A stretch of DNA of 64,000 bases from Enterococcus columbae DSM 7374 = ATCC 51263 (lineage in GTDB: Bacteria > Bacillota > Bacilli > Lactobacillales > Enterococcaceae): NCBI RefSeq assembly GCF_000406925.1, contig NZ_KE136347.1:472025-536024 (forward strand). The letters run 5' to 3'. Positions 34,741 to 44,273 of the stretch are shown one piece after another. The stretch's first letter is position 1, and each line of letters starts with the position of its first letter. Under the pieces are notes generated by a model. That model worked only from the letters and a program-made list of their open reading frames with translations, was not told the origin of the DNA and did no database searches. The position numbers and the translations under genes were made by a program.

Positions 34741-37383
34741 ATGAAACAATTAACTAGTGCACAAGTGCGACAAATGTTTTTAGACTTTTTCAAATCTAAA
34801 GGTCATTCGGTTGAGCCAAGTGCTTCATTAGTTCCAGTTAACGATCCAACATTATTATGGATTAACTCAGGGGTAGCTACCTTGAAAAAATATTTTGATG
34901 GCTCTATCGTACCTGAAAATCCACGCATTACCAATGCTCAAAAGTCAATTCGTACCAATGATATTGAAAACGTAGGGAAGACTGCTCGTCACCATACAAT
35001 GTTTGAGATGTTAGGTAATTTTTCAATTGGTGATTACTTCAAACCTGAAGCGATTCATTGGGCTTGGGAATTTTTAACTTCACCAGAATGGATGGCGTTT
35101 GATCCAGAAAAATTATATGTTACGGTCTATCCAAAAGATACGGAAGCTAAACGTATTTGGCATGAGGAAGTAGGTTTACCATTAGATCATATTGTAGAAA
35201 TTGAAGATAACTTCTGGGATATTGGTGCCGGTCCAAGTGGTCCAGATACTGAAATTTTCTATGATCGTGGGCAAGAATTTAATAATGTGGCCGAAGATGA
35301 TCCAGAAAATTACCCTGGTGGCGAAAATGAACGCTATTTAGAAATTTGGAATCTAGTTTTCTCTGAGTTTAATCATAAACCAGATGATACTTATGAACCA
35401 TTACCACATAAAAACATTGATACAGGGATGGGCTTAGAACGGATGGTTTCAATTGTGCAAAATGCACCAACCAATTTTGAAACGGATCTTTTCATGCCAA
35501 TCATTGAAGAAGTAGCAAACATTAGTGGGCAAGTAAACTACCGTGAAAGTGCCTTAACCGATATTTCCTTTAAAGTGATTGCCGATCATATTCGTGCGTT
35601 ATCCTTTGCGATTGGGGATGGTGCTTTACCATCTAATGAAGGCCGTGGTTACGTTTTACGTCGTCTATTACGTCGAGCAGTGATGCATGGCCAAAAATTA
35701 GGCATCAAACAAGCCTTTTTATATCGTTTAGTACCGGTTGTTGGTCATATTATGGAAAGCTATTATCCAGAAGTTTTAGCTAAACAAGCCTTCATTGAAA
35801 AAGTTATTCGTACGGAAGAAGAGCGATTCCATGAAACCATTAACGAAGGTTTAGCTATTTTAAATCAAGTAATGGGCGAATTAAAAGCAGAGGGTCAAGA
35901 TACTTTACCAGGTACGGATATTTTCCGCCTATATGATACTTATGGCTTCCCAGTAGAATTAACCGAAGAAATCGCAATGGATGAAGGCTTTAAGATTGAT
36001 CATCAAGGCTTTGAAACACAAATGCAAGAACAAAGAGAGCGTGCACGTGCAGCACGTAGTAAAGAATTATCCATGGGTGTGCAATCTTCACTACTAACGG
36101 ATATTAAAGTAGAAAGTAAATATGTTGGTTATGAAACTTTAACAAGTGATGCGCAATTATTAGTCATCATTAAAGATGAGGAGCTTGTTGATGGCACAGA
36201 TGAAGGGCAAGTTCAATTAATTTTTGATCAAACACCATTTTATGCTGAAATGGGTGGACAAGTTGCTGATACTGGTGAAATTATTGATGCGCATGGACAA
36301 GTTGTTGCTGAAGTACTTGATGTGAAAAAAGCACCAAATGGTCAATTCTTACACACTGTGAACCTACGTCAATCCATCTCTGTAGGCATGCAATATCATT
36401 TGGCTGTCGATGTTTTAAGACATCAACGTATTATCAAAAACCATACGGCTACGCACCTTCTACACAAAGCCTTAAAAGAAGTGCTAGGCAGCCACGCAAA
36501 CCAAGCAGGTTCATTAGTTACTCCAGATCATTTACGTTTTGACTTTACGCATTTTGGTCAAGTAACGCCAGAAGAATTAGCTCAAATGGAACGCATCGTT
36601 AATGAAAAGATTTGGGAAGCATTACCAGTGGTTACAGTTGAAACGGATATTGATTCAGCCAAAGCGATGGGGGCAATGGCTTTATTCGGTGAAAAATATG
36701 GTCAATTTGTGCGCGTGGTCAATGTTGCTGACTGGTCAATTGAATTATGTGGGGGAAATCATGTTGAAAATACTGAAAATATCGGTATCTTCAAGATTGT
36801 TTCTGAATCAGGGATTGGTGCAGGTGTCCGTCGTATCGAAGCCGTTACAAGTAAGGCAGCTTATGAATTACTAGATGCACAAGAACAATTACTAAAAGAA
36901 GTCGCTCATTTAGTGAAAGCACCACAAGTCAAAAATGCAGTGACCAAAGTAGAACAATTACAACAACAATTACGTGAATTACAAAAAGAAAATGAATCTT
37001 TAGCTAGCAAATTAGCGAATCAACAAGCCGCAGATATCTTTACCGAGGTCAAAGAAAGCAATGGTTATAGTTATATCGCTAGCCAGGTTCAAGTCAAAGA
37101 TATGAATCAATTGCGTCAATTAGCGGACCAATGGAAACAAAAAGCAACTTCAGATGTGTTAGTTTTAGCTACTGCTAATGATGGAAAGGTTTCATTGCTA
37201 GCAGCAATTAGTGAAGCTGGACTTGCTAAAGGCTTAAAAGCAGGTGATTTAATCAAAGCCATCGCACCTAAAGTAGGCGGTGGCGGTGGTGGCCGTGCAG
37301 ATATGGCCCAAGCCGGTGGTAAAAACCCTGAAGGTATTCAAGACGCTTTAACAGCTGTCGCTGAATATTTAGCTAACGCGTAA
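34741..37383 (+). CDS. alaS: Alanyl-tRNA synthetase
   Basis: Class II synthetase (880 aa) charging tRNA-Ala. The catalytic core (about 1-450) starts [19 protein letters not shown] and includes [11 protein letters not shown]. The editing domain carries the zinc-site [11 protein letters not shown] and CGGNHVENT. The C-terminal oligomerisation domain ends with [18 protein letters not shown]. Start ATG 34741 follows AAAGTAGG. Its transcription terminator appears to have been split by an ISL3 element just downstream. Confidence 0.97.
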   Translation: MKQLTSAQVRQMFLDFFKSKGHSVEPSASLVPVNDPTLLWINSGVATLKKYFDGSIVPENPRITNAQKSIRTNDIENVGKTARHHTMFEMLGNFSIGDYFKPEAIHWAWEFLTSPEWMAFDPEKLYVTVYPKDTEAKRIWHEEVGLPLDHIVEIEDNFWDIGAGPSGPDTEIFYDRGQEFNNVAEDDPENYPGGENERYLEIWNLVFSEFNHKPDDTYEPLPHKNIDTGMGLERMVSIVQNAPTNFETDLFMPIIEEVANISGQVNYRESALTDISFKVIADHIRALSFAIGDGALPSNEGRGYVLRRLLRRAVMHGQKLGIKQAFLYRLVPVVGHIMESYYPEVLAKQAFIEKVIRTEEERFHETINEGLAILNQVMGELKAEGQDTLPGTDIFRLYDTYGFPVELTEEIAMDEGFKIDHQGFETQMQEQRERARAARSKELSMGVQSSLLTDIKVESKYVGYETLTSDAQLLVIIKDEELVDGTDEGQVQLIFDQTPFYAEMGGQVADTGEIIDAHGQVVAEVLDVKKAPNGQFLHTVNLRQSISVGMQYHLAVDVLRHQRIIKNHTATHLLHKALKEVLGSHANQAGSLVTPDHLRFDFTHFGQVTPEELAQMERIVNEKIWEALPVVTVETDIDSAKAMGAMALFGEKYGQFVRVVNVADWSIELCGGNHVENTENIGIFKIVSESGIGAGVRRIEAVTSKAAYELLDAQEQLLKEVAHLVKAPQVKNAVTKVEQLQQQLRELQKENESLASKLANQQAADIFTEVKESNGYSYIASQVQVKDMNQLRQLADQWKQKATSDVLVLATANDGKVSLLAAISEAGLAKGLKAGDLIKAIAPKVGGGGGGRADMAQAGGKNPEGIQDALTAVAEYLANA

Positions 37384-37384
37384 A

Positions 37385-37411
37385 ATAAGCATTTTTACTC
37401 CAAAGTAAAAA
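37385..37411 (+). terminator. Remnant of a terminator shared by alaS and the DUF1275 gene, split by the IS
   Basis: TTTTTACT (37392-37399) / AGTAAAAA (37404-37411) with loop CCAA survives. The outer arm ATAAGC (37385-37390) matches GCTTAT on the far side of the IS (39167-39172). Joined, they would make one long hairpin between the two convergent genes. On the alaS side no T-run now follows. Confidence 0.6.
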
Positions 37412-37545
37412 GGGGCTGACTCAAAAGTCAGGTTCTTTGTCAACTAGTGTTGTTGGCAATTAAGTCGATGGGAGAGGAAGTTATTTTTTCGATGACTTTC
37501 TCTCCTGTTTTTATTTTCTTTTTCAATCGATGCTTTTTGTCAAAC

Positions 37546-37623
37546 AGGCAGCTAAGCGTGCAAGGGTGACCGAGACGAAGATCGGTCACTTGCAAAGCCC
37601 TTGCACAAGCGAAAGCTCGCCTG
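37546..37623 (-). other. Nested hairpin in the IS 3' region
   Basis: GTGCAAGGG (37558-37566) pairs with CCCTTGCAC (37598-37606), enclosing TGACCG (37567-37572) / CGGTCA (37583-37588). Outer CAGGC / GCCTG arms bracket the whole. It lies downstream of the transposase stop inside the IS and is more GC-rich than its surroundings. It may terminate or shield transposase mRNA; no T-run is present. Confidence 0.5.
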
Positions 37624-37653
37624 TTACAATAGCAGTCTGATTGAGAAAGAGAT

Positions 37654-39015
37654 TTAGGCGGATTTCTCCCCACAATTTCTTTTAGTTGGTTGTTTTGTAT
37701 GCCAATTTTCTTCGTATAAAAAGATTCTTCTTCGCATATTACTAAAGTTTCTAAATCCAAAAGCCACTCGCTGAAAGACCTTGATTAAATTGTTTTTCCC
37801 TTCTAATTTTCCGTTGGAGTAAGGGGATTGTATCGCATTTTTTATAGCGTGTGTATGTTTGATTAAATATTTCAGCGATTTTTTAAAGGCTATATCTAAG
37901 TCTTCAGGTAGCGTGTGAAGAATATGGAAGAATTCGTCTAGCTGCTTTTGATGAAAACAAGCAAGTAGCTCTTGATAAATCTGGTAACACTGTCTGAATG
38001 CATCATCAAAACTAAGTAACGTATCCACCACCTCAGTCTGTGTCACATATCTTCGATCGAATAAGGGATATTGTACATATTTCTCAAAGTTTAAGTGATC
38101 TTCAGGCATTAAAAGCAACTTCCAATAGCGTTTGAATTTATTGTAAGCACGTTGATTTTTATAGCGCAATGCTTTCATCACTTGAATTCTTTTTTTATTC
38201 AACGCTCGAGTGAGTTGTTGGATAATATGGAAACGATCAATGACAATTGATGCATTGGGCAATACTTCTTTAATGACATAAGGATAAGCGGCATTCATAT
38301 CCATGACCACATATTTGACACGATTTCGACTTTCCAAACTAAAACGTAGAAAAAAGTCTTTAATTACGAAATTTCTGCGATCGTCTAAAATATCAATGAT
38401 TTTCCCGGATTGTCCATCACTTAAAATAAAGCACATTTTCCCGTTACAATCGCTCGTTCCTTTGAATTCATCAATGAGCAGGCATTCTGGTAGTTGCATA
38501 TGGTAAGGATTTAGCTCATAAGAGTAAGACTTTAAGATTCGTTCAACTGATTTAGGCGAGACAAAATAGCGCTTGGCGATATCCGTCATTGCACATTTTT
38601 GCTTCAAATCATGTAGGATAGCGAATTTCAATGCATTTGAAAGATAGCAACGTTCATCAACGATGTTTGTCGTAGCGGAAAACGTTTGTCCGCACGCTTT
38701 ACAACGATAACGTTGCTTGTATAAACGCAGGTAGGTCGGCACATTTTGATAAGGAATCATTTGAATCAAACTAGCTTTAGGCGTATGCTTAATAACCGTA
38801 CCTGACTTTCCACAAGAAGAACAACAATGGGGATTTTCAGGGTAGGAAAGCAAACCAGAAAAGACTTTAGAAAACACGCCATGGACCTTCTCGTCAGAAA
38901 ATGCGTAAGCATAAGCAGGAAAAGTAATATGTTTATCCTTAATATTTAGGATATTTTTGATAAGATTCGTTGTACTTGCACAAGTTTTTTTGATATTATG
39001 TAAGAAAGACATCAT
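37654..39015 (-). CDS. ISL3-family transposase
   Basis: 453-aa DDE transposase. The N-terminal zinc-binding motif (CCSSCGKSG ... CKACGQTF) spans about residues 60-105. A helix-turn-helix follows (MTDIAKRYFVSPKSVERI). The catalytic domain has LLIDEFKGTSDCNG, VVMDMNAAYP and the glutamate in YSNGKLEGKNNLIKV. GGAGTGAAAC precedes the ATG at 39015. The reading frame is complete, so the element may still be active. Confidence 0.93.
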   Translation of the reverse strand: MMSFLHNIKKTCASTTNLIKNILNIKDKHITFPAYAYAFSDEKVHGVFSKVFSGLLSYPENPHCCSSCGKSGTVIKHTPKASLIQMIPYQNVPTYLRLYKQRYRCKACGQTFSATTNIVDERCYLSNALKFAILHDLKQKCAMTDIAKRYFVSPKSVERILKSYSYELNPYHMQLPECLLIDEFKGTSDCNGKMCFILSDGQSGKIIDILDDRRNFVIKDFFLRFSLESRNRVKYVVMDMNAAYPYVIKEVLPNASIVIDRFHIIQQLTRALNKKRIQVMKALRYKNQRAYNKFKRYWKLLLMPEDHLNFEKYVQYPLFDRRYVTQTEVVDTLLSFDDAFRQCYQIYQELLACFHQKQLDEFFHILHTLPEDLDIAFKKSLKYLIKHTHAIKNAIQSPYSNGKLEGKNNLIKVFQRVAFGFRNFSNMRRRIFLYEENWHTKQPTKRNCGEKSA

Positions 39016-39168
39016 GTTTCACTCCTTAATGGTTTTGGTCGACTTAATTATAGAGGAAACAGATGTCTTTTTCTATTGTTTCAAACAAAAAAAGATATTC
39101 AGCGTTATCCTCAATTTGAGTAACAACACTAAATATCATAGAACCAAAGTCAGCCCCTTTTTAATCGC

Positions 39169-39852
39169 TTATTGCATCTTTTTTAAAGCTTTTTTGTATT
39201 TATAGCGATAAATACTTTGGCTAAAGGCTAGCCAAACAAACAAAACGACAATCCAGTACAGGGAGAAAAAGTCAAAATGTTGACTTAAAAAGGCAACACA
39301 GAAGGCACCTGCAAAAAAGGATAAGACAACATAAAAATAGTGGAAAAATAGCTGTAATTTTTGTTTTTCCTTCGTTTCTAAATAATCAAATAGATTTGTC
39401 GCCATAGATTTAAGATTACCGGTAGTCATGATACTGGTATAATTAATGCCATTAATTTTTTCAAAGCTACACCACTGCATGGCTGTACAAAAAGAAATGA
39501 TGATCGTAATCAAGGTAACTGGTAATAGATGAATGGTTAGAGCGAGCAATAAAAAAGCAAAACATTCAAAATAAATAATTCCTAATCGCCAAAACGGATG
39601 ATGATTTTTACGAAAATAGGTGATGAGATATTTAGTTAGGACAATGCCTAAAAAGAAGAAGAGGGTTGAAAGTAATTTTTCACCAACCAAGGTGTATTCG
39701 CCTTTTACTCCATCAATGATTGCCAAGACTAAGTTACCAGTTTGTGTGGCCGCAAAGGTATTAAAATGAAAGTAAGTAAATGCATCAATGCCCCCACCGA
39801 TAAAGGTAAGTAATAAACCGACAAAACGATGCTCGTGGAAATCGCTAGGCAT
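39169..39852 (-). CDS. DUF1275 (YoaK-type) membrane protein
   Basis: 227 aa with about six membrane segments. The start HRFVGLLLTFIGGGIDAFTYFHFNTFAATQTGNLVL (read in parts: GGGIDAFTY, AATQTGNLVL) is the DUF1275 signature, and TSIMTTGNLKSM follows mid-protein. AAGGAGA precedes the ATG. Function unknown in the family. Its stop codon lies 12 bases from the IS end and its terminator was probably broken by that insertion. Confidence 0.88.
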   Translation of the reverse strand: MPSDFHEHRFVGLLLTFIGGGIDAFTYFHFNTFAATQTGNLVLAIIDGVKGEYTLVGEKLLSTLFFFLGIVLTKYLITYFRKNHHPFWRLGIIYFECFAFLLLALTIHLLPVTLITIIISFCTAMQWCSFEKINGINYTSIMTTGNLKSMATNLFDYLETKEKQKLQLFFHYFYVVLSFFAGAFCVAFLSQHFDFFSLYWIVVLFVWLAFSQSIYRYKYKKALKKMQ

Positions 39853-39930
39853 AATTAATTATCTCCTTGCATAAAATTCTTTACATGGATAAGCATAGGT
39901 TATTTTCATAAAAATTTCAATATTAAATGA

Positions 39931-39966
39931 AAAAAGAACTAGCTTATCATTAGGGTAAGCTAGCTC
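39931..39966 (-). terminator. Terminator of the DUF308 gene
   Basis: Minus-strand arms GAGCTAGCTTA / TAAGCTAGTTC followed by six Ts. Confidence 0.85.
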
Positions 39967-39976
39967 AATGGGTAAA

Positions 39977-40516
39977 TTAGAAGACCTTACGATTACGTAG
40001 GCGGAAATAGTTGATGATAGATTGAATACCTAGAACGATAAGGATTAATCCGCCAAACTGTAAAATGGCAAGGACACTACTAAATGGATTTAACAAAATG
40101 ATTAAACCACCAATAATAATCAAAATACTTAGCATAATCCCAAACCAAGGTCTGCCTTGGATGGTGGATTGATTTAAACGCATCATTAATTGACTAATTC
40201 CTGAAATTAAAATACCGATGCCGATAATGATTGGAAAAATTGATAATAATGCTCTGGATAAAAAGTAGACGATGGCTGCGGCGATTAAAAGTGTGATCCC
40301 AAACATCATTCGACTATCGTAATACCCCATTTTACGTTTAAATTGATAAGAACGAAGGATAAATTGTAATCCGTAAAGTAATAAGATGAACGCAAGAATT
40401 GAAATAAATATCGTAAACGATCGGTTGGGTTTTAAGGCTACCGGTATGCCTAAGATAATATAGACCAGTCCTAAAACAAGTTGGTTGGACTGAATGGTGC
40501 GTAGTAGTTGATTCAT
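39977..40516 (-). CDS. HdeD-like (DUF308) membrane protein
   Basis: 179 aa with six predicted membrane segments arranged as repeated pairs (LVLGLVYIILGIPVAL, ILAFILLLYGLQFIL, GITLLIAAAIVYFL, IFPIIIGIGILISGISQLM, MLSILIIIGGLIILLNP, ILQFGGLILIVLGIQSII). The repeated two-helix unit is typical of the acid-resistance HdeD family. AAAGGAG precedes the ATG. Role in this organism unknown. Confidence 0.85.
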   Translation of the reverse strand: MNQLLRTIQSNQLVLGLVYIILGIPVALKPNRSFTIFISILAFILLLYGLQFILRSYQFKRKMGYYDSRMMFGITLLIAAAIVYFLSRALLSIFPIIIGIGILISGISQLMMRLNQSTIQGRPWFGIMLSILIIIGGLIILLNPFSSVLAILQFGGLILIVLGIQSIINYFRLRNRKVF

Positions 40517-40705
40517 AATTTTTCTGCTCCTTTATGATGGATTTTTTTCATTAATTTTTAACGCATGTAAAAAATATTCACCTATATTATAGCGTATATA
40601 AGAATAAAAGCGTAATAATTCCGGTTAAATTTACAAGCAACAAGTGTCAAACTATGTTAGAATTAGCTTGCGATAAAAATAATCAAAGTTAGGTGGGAAG
40701 AAACG

Positions 40706-43700
40706 ATGCCCTTACAATTTCATTATGGTCTAGGTAGTGTCAATCACTTACCCCATTTATTAAATGAGGCCAGAAACTGGCTTAACGATAAAAGTCGACA
40801 AGTCATCTTTATTGTGCCGAATTATAATAAATTTGAAAGAGAACTAGAAATTTTAAAAAACTATCAAAAGCTTGAACAAAGTGAATCATTTAGTAGTTTC
40901 CAGCTGCAAATCTTTAGTTTTCAACGTTTAAGTTGGTTTTATTTACAAAATCTTCCGCTTGCTTTTCATCAACCGCTAAATCCTGTGGGAAAAGAAATGA
41001 TTTTGCGCCAAGTATTATTGGAGCAAAAAGAAAATTTACAAATGTATCGTGGAGAAATCGAACAAAGAGGTTTTATTCAACAATTACTCGATTTATTTCA
41101 TGAATTAGAAACAGGCCAGCTAACACTTGAGCAGTTACTTGCAAAAACGCAGGAAAATATTGCTCAAAATACTGATTTAACAACCAAATTACATGAACTA
41201 ACGCTAATTTATCAAGCTTTTAATGATAAAATGGTAGCCTTAGCGTATCCCAATCAATCAGTCCACCAACAATTTTTAGAGGTATTAACGTTACTAAATC
41301 AAGTAGATACGTCAGATGTGCTTTTTGATTATTATAAAACAGAGCTAAAGAATCGCTTGGCGAATACTTTGTTTATCGTTACCGGTTTTTCTGAATTTTC
41401 CGGTGAAGAATATCAAATTTTAACGCAACTGATTCAACAATCGAATGTTGCTATAGATATTATACTTGATAACCCGAAAAAAAGTTATGCGCCTTTAGAT
41501 GTATTTTATCCAAGTAGCCAAACGTATCAAAAATTATTAAGCATCGCAAAAGAGAACAAGCTACCCGTCTATCTGGATAAGAAAATAAAAAGTGAAGAGA
41601 ATACGTGGTTGCCATTCATTGAACGTATTTGGTTAGATGAAAAAGAACAATTAGTTGGTAAAGAGCAGCAGCAGCTAAGTGAACATTTGCATTTATGGAA
41701 AATTGAAAATCCTCAAGAAGAATTGCGAAAAACTGCCGTTACGATTAAACAATTACTCATGAAGCAGCCAGATTTACGTTTGCGCGATATTCAGCTGTTG
41801 TTACCTGATATGGATCGTTATCGTCCATATATTCAATATGTGTTCAATGAGGCGGAGTTGCCGTTTTATCTAGATACGCCCAAGCAAATGCTCAATCATC
41901 CTTTAGTCGATTTGTTGAAAAATTTATTTGCTTTTAAAAAATATTATTTTAAATCCAATGATGTCATGCATTTTTTCAAAACAGAATTATTCATTCCCAA
42001 AGGTTTATTTGATCTTCCTGAAGACGATGAGCTTTACCGTGAACAATTCCGTCGCCAAGTGGATGTTTTAGAAAATGTTGTGTTAAGTTATCAGTTTCAA
42101 GGTTCAGATTGGGCAATAGATACCGATTGGGAATTAATTTATACAGATACACTTAGAGATAAAGATGAGGCTTTAAAGATGAAAGAAAGCCAAATGAATC
42201 AGCTTCGTCAAGCCTTCTACAATCATGTGGTTTGCTTTATACAAGCAATCAATCAAGTAACAACCTTTGGCGAAATGATTGAGCGCTTGTATGATTGGCT
42301 AGTGTCTAGTGGAGTTGAAAATGAACTGAAATATTGGCGAGATCAAGCGATTCAAGAAAACGACTTAACTAAGGCACGTTTGCATGAACAAACTTGGCAG
42401 GCAATGATGGATATTTTTGATCAATTTCATGAATTATATGCGTTAGAAAAATTTGATTTCTCCTTATTTGAAGCGATTCTATTTAGTGCAATTGAAAATT
42501 ATCAATTTAGTCAATTACCTTCAACCATTGATCAAATTCAGATTAATCGTCTAGAGTTGGTGCGTCCAAGACAAGCAAAGGTTAGCTTTATTTTAGGGTT
42601 AACAGAGGGAGCCTTTCCTAGAAAGTTTGATAATCATTCGCTGTTTTCTAATGAAGATCGTCTTATCTTACAAACGGTGTTAAAGGCTGGCCAGGAGTTA
42701 AAGCAAGCAACGACCTTTCAGAGCTTAAAAGAAAATTTCATTGCTTATAGCGCCTTTTTGTCAGCAAGTGAGCAGTTATATTTATCTTATCCTTTAAATA
42801 TTGATGATAAGCAAAATTTTAAAGCTTCTCCTTATTTGACTAGATTGACCAAACAAGCTCAGCTGCATTTTGAATTACAGCAAAGTCTACAAGCTGATAG
42901 CACGCCAGATAATTATTTGGTAAGCATGCGTGGATTAATTCGCCAATTAACCTTATTAAAACGCTTGACTCAAGACGAAAAACAAGCGTTATCTCCACAA
43001 TGGCTGTTATTAGAACAGGAATTAATGCAATCTAGTGAAGCGCAGCTTGCTAGACAGATTTTTACGAGTTTAGCGCATAAAAATGAAGCCAGTGAGTTAG
43101 CACCCCAGCTTGCTGAACAGTTATACGGTAAAGAATTATATAGTTCTATTTCATCGCTAGAGACGTTTTATCAGTGTCAATATCGTTATTTTCTTAACTA
43201 CGGCCTACGTTTGCGTGAAAGGGAGCGTTTACGTTTAGATGCCGCTTTAACAGGCACCTATTTCCATGATGCTTTAGAAAGAGTGATTCAGTACGTTATT
43301 GATCAGCAAATTGATTTTCATGAGCTTGCTGATCAACAGCGTCAGGAAATCATTGAGCAGATTTTCATTGAATTACTGACCGAACCACGTTATCGACTGT
43401 TGAGTCGTTCTAAACGCATGGCTTTTATTAGACAACAACTAGAAAAAACGCTGAGTCAAATGTTTTGGGTGATTCAACATCAAAGCAATCGAACCAAGCT
43501 AGCGCCCCAATTTACGGAAATACTTTTTGGTAGCTTGGCGGGGGAAAAAGGGATTGATAGTATTGATATTTCCTTGGCTGATAATCATCAGATTCATTTA
43601 CGTGGAAAAATTGACCGTTTGGATTTATTCCAACATGAAGATCAATATTTCTTGAGTGTAATTGATTATAAATCAGGCAATAAGCAATTTGATTTAACTG

Positions 43701-44272
43701 ATTTTTATGCAGGATTGGCGATGCAGCTAATTACGTATTTAGATGTTGCGATTAAGTATGTCGCTACAAGTTTCAGTCACGATGAAAAGAAGGTTATCCC
43801 ACTTGGGGCCTATTATCTACATGTTTATCGACCTAATTTGAATCGTACAGATAGCATGGAAGATATCATAAAAAAATATCGCTATTCAGGGCTATTTTTA
43901 GATGAACATCAATATTTTGATATCATGGATCCAACTTTATCTGAAAAACAGCAATCCCTTGTTTTTCCTGTTCAAGTCAATAAGGATGGCAATTATACAA
44001 AGAAGCCGCGTAATGAAAATCGCTTTTATACACAGGATGAAATCAAAGCCTTAATCAAAATAAATGAAGAGAACATGCGCAAGGCCGGCGAAACATTGTA
44101 TCAAGGAAAATTAAAGATTAATCCATATTATAAAGCAACTAGTGAAGTACGGGCTTGTAGCACTTGTCCGTTTAGAAGCGTATGTCAATTTGATGTTTTG
44201 CTAAAAGAAAATCAATATCGTCGAATCGAAAAAATAGATAAGCAAACCTTATTTAATAAGGGAGGAGAGTAA
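40706..44272 (+). CDS. rexB: ATP-dependent nuclease subunit RexB (AddB)
   Basis: 1188-aa subunit of the AddAB/RexAB double-strand-break end-processing enzyme. The C-terminal nuclease domain has VIDYKSGNKQFDL (about residue 990). Cysteines in TFYQCQYRYF and ACSTCPFRSVCQ form the 4Fe-4S staple known in AddB. The N terminus shows no GxGKT Walker A, in line with the streptococcal RexB type rather than Bacillus AddB. AGGTGGG precedes the ATG. RexA follows within 1 base. Confidence 0.94.
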   Translation: MPLQFHYGLGSVNHLPHLLNEARNWLNDKSRQVIFIVPNYNKFERELEILKNYQKLEQSESFSSFQLQIFSFQRLSWFYLQNLPLAFHQPLNPVGKEMILRQVLLEQKENLQMYRGEIEQRGFIQQLLDLFHELETGQLTLEQLLAKTQENIAQNTDLTTKLHELTLIYQAFNDKMVALAYPNQSVHQQFLEVLTLLNQVDTSDVLFDYYKTELKNRLANTLFIVTGFSEFSGEEYQILTQLIQQSNVAIDIILDNPKKSYAPLDVFYPSSQTYQKLLSIAKENKLPVYLDKKIKSEENTWLPFIERIWLDEKEQLVGKEQQQLSEHLHLWKIENPQEELRKTAVTIKQLLMKQPDLRLRDIQLLLPDMDRYRPYIQYVFNEAELPFYLDTPKQMLNHPLVDLLKNLFAFKKYYFKSNDVMHFFKTELFIPKGLFDLPEDDELYREQFRRQVDVLENVVLSYQFQGSDWAIDTDWELIYTDTLRDKDEALKMKESQMNQLRQAFYNHVVCFIQAINQVTTFGEMIERLYDWLVSSGVENELKYWRDQAIQENDLTKARLHEQTWQAMMDIFDQFHELYALEKFDFSLFEAILFSAIENYQFSQLPSTIDQIQINRLELVRPRQAKVSFILGLTEGAFPRKFDNHSLFSNEDRLILQTVLKAGQELKQATTFQSLKENFIAYSAFLSASEQLYLSYPLNIDDKQNFKASPYLTRLTKQAQLHFELQQSLQADSTPDNYLVSMRGLIRQLTLLKRLTQDEKQALSPQWLLLEQELMQSSEAQLARQIFTSLAHKNEASELAPQLAEQLYGKELYSSISSLETFYQCQYRYFLNYGLRLRERERLRLDAALTGTYFHDALERVIQYVIDQQIDFHELADQQRQEIIEQIFIELLTEPRYRLLSRSKRMAFIRQQLEKTLSQMFWVIQHQSNRTKLAPQFTEILFGSLAGEKGIDSIDISLADNHQIHLRGKIDRLDLFQHEDQYFLSVIDYKSGNKQFDLTDFYAGLAMQLITYLDVAIKYVATSFSHDEKKVIPLGAYYLHVYRPNLNRTDSMEDIIKKYRYSGLFLDEHQYFDIMDPTLSEKQQSLVFPVQVNKDGNYTKKPRNENRFYTQDEIKALIKINEENMRKAGETLYQGKLKINPYYKATSEVRACSTCPFRSVCQFDVLLKENQYRRIEKIDKQTLFNKGGE

Positions 44273-44273
44273 T

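Larger units (their letters stand above)
37407..39162 (-). mobile_element. ISL3-family insertion sequence
   Basis: Core element 37412-39157 (1746 bp). Terminal repeats GGGGCTGACT (37412-37421) and AGTCAGCCCC (39148-39157) are exact, with a second matching block AGTGTTGTT (37445-37453) / AACAACACT (39122-39130). AAAAA before and TTTTT after extend the match. One intact transposase on the minus strand. No 8-bp target duplication is obvious. Confidence 0.9.

Noticed and set aside
37399-37411. AGTAAAAA / TTTTTAAT next to the IS ends as a target-site duplication.
   Set aside because: The flanks are inverted rather than direct copies; they fit extended terminal repeats and the split terminator better.
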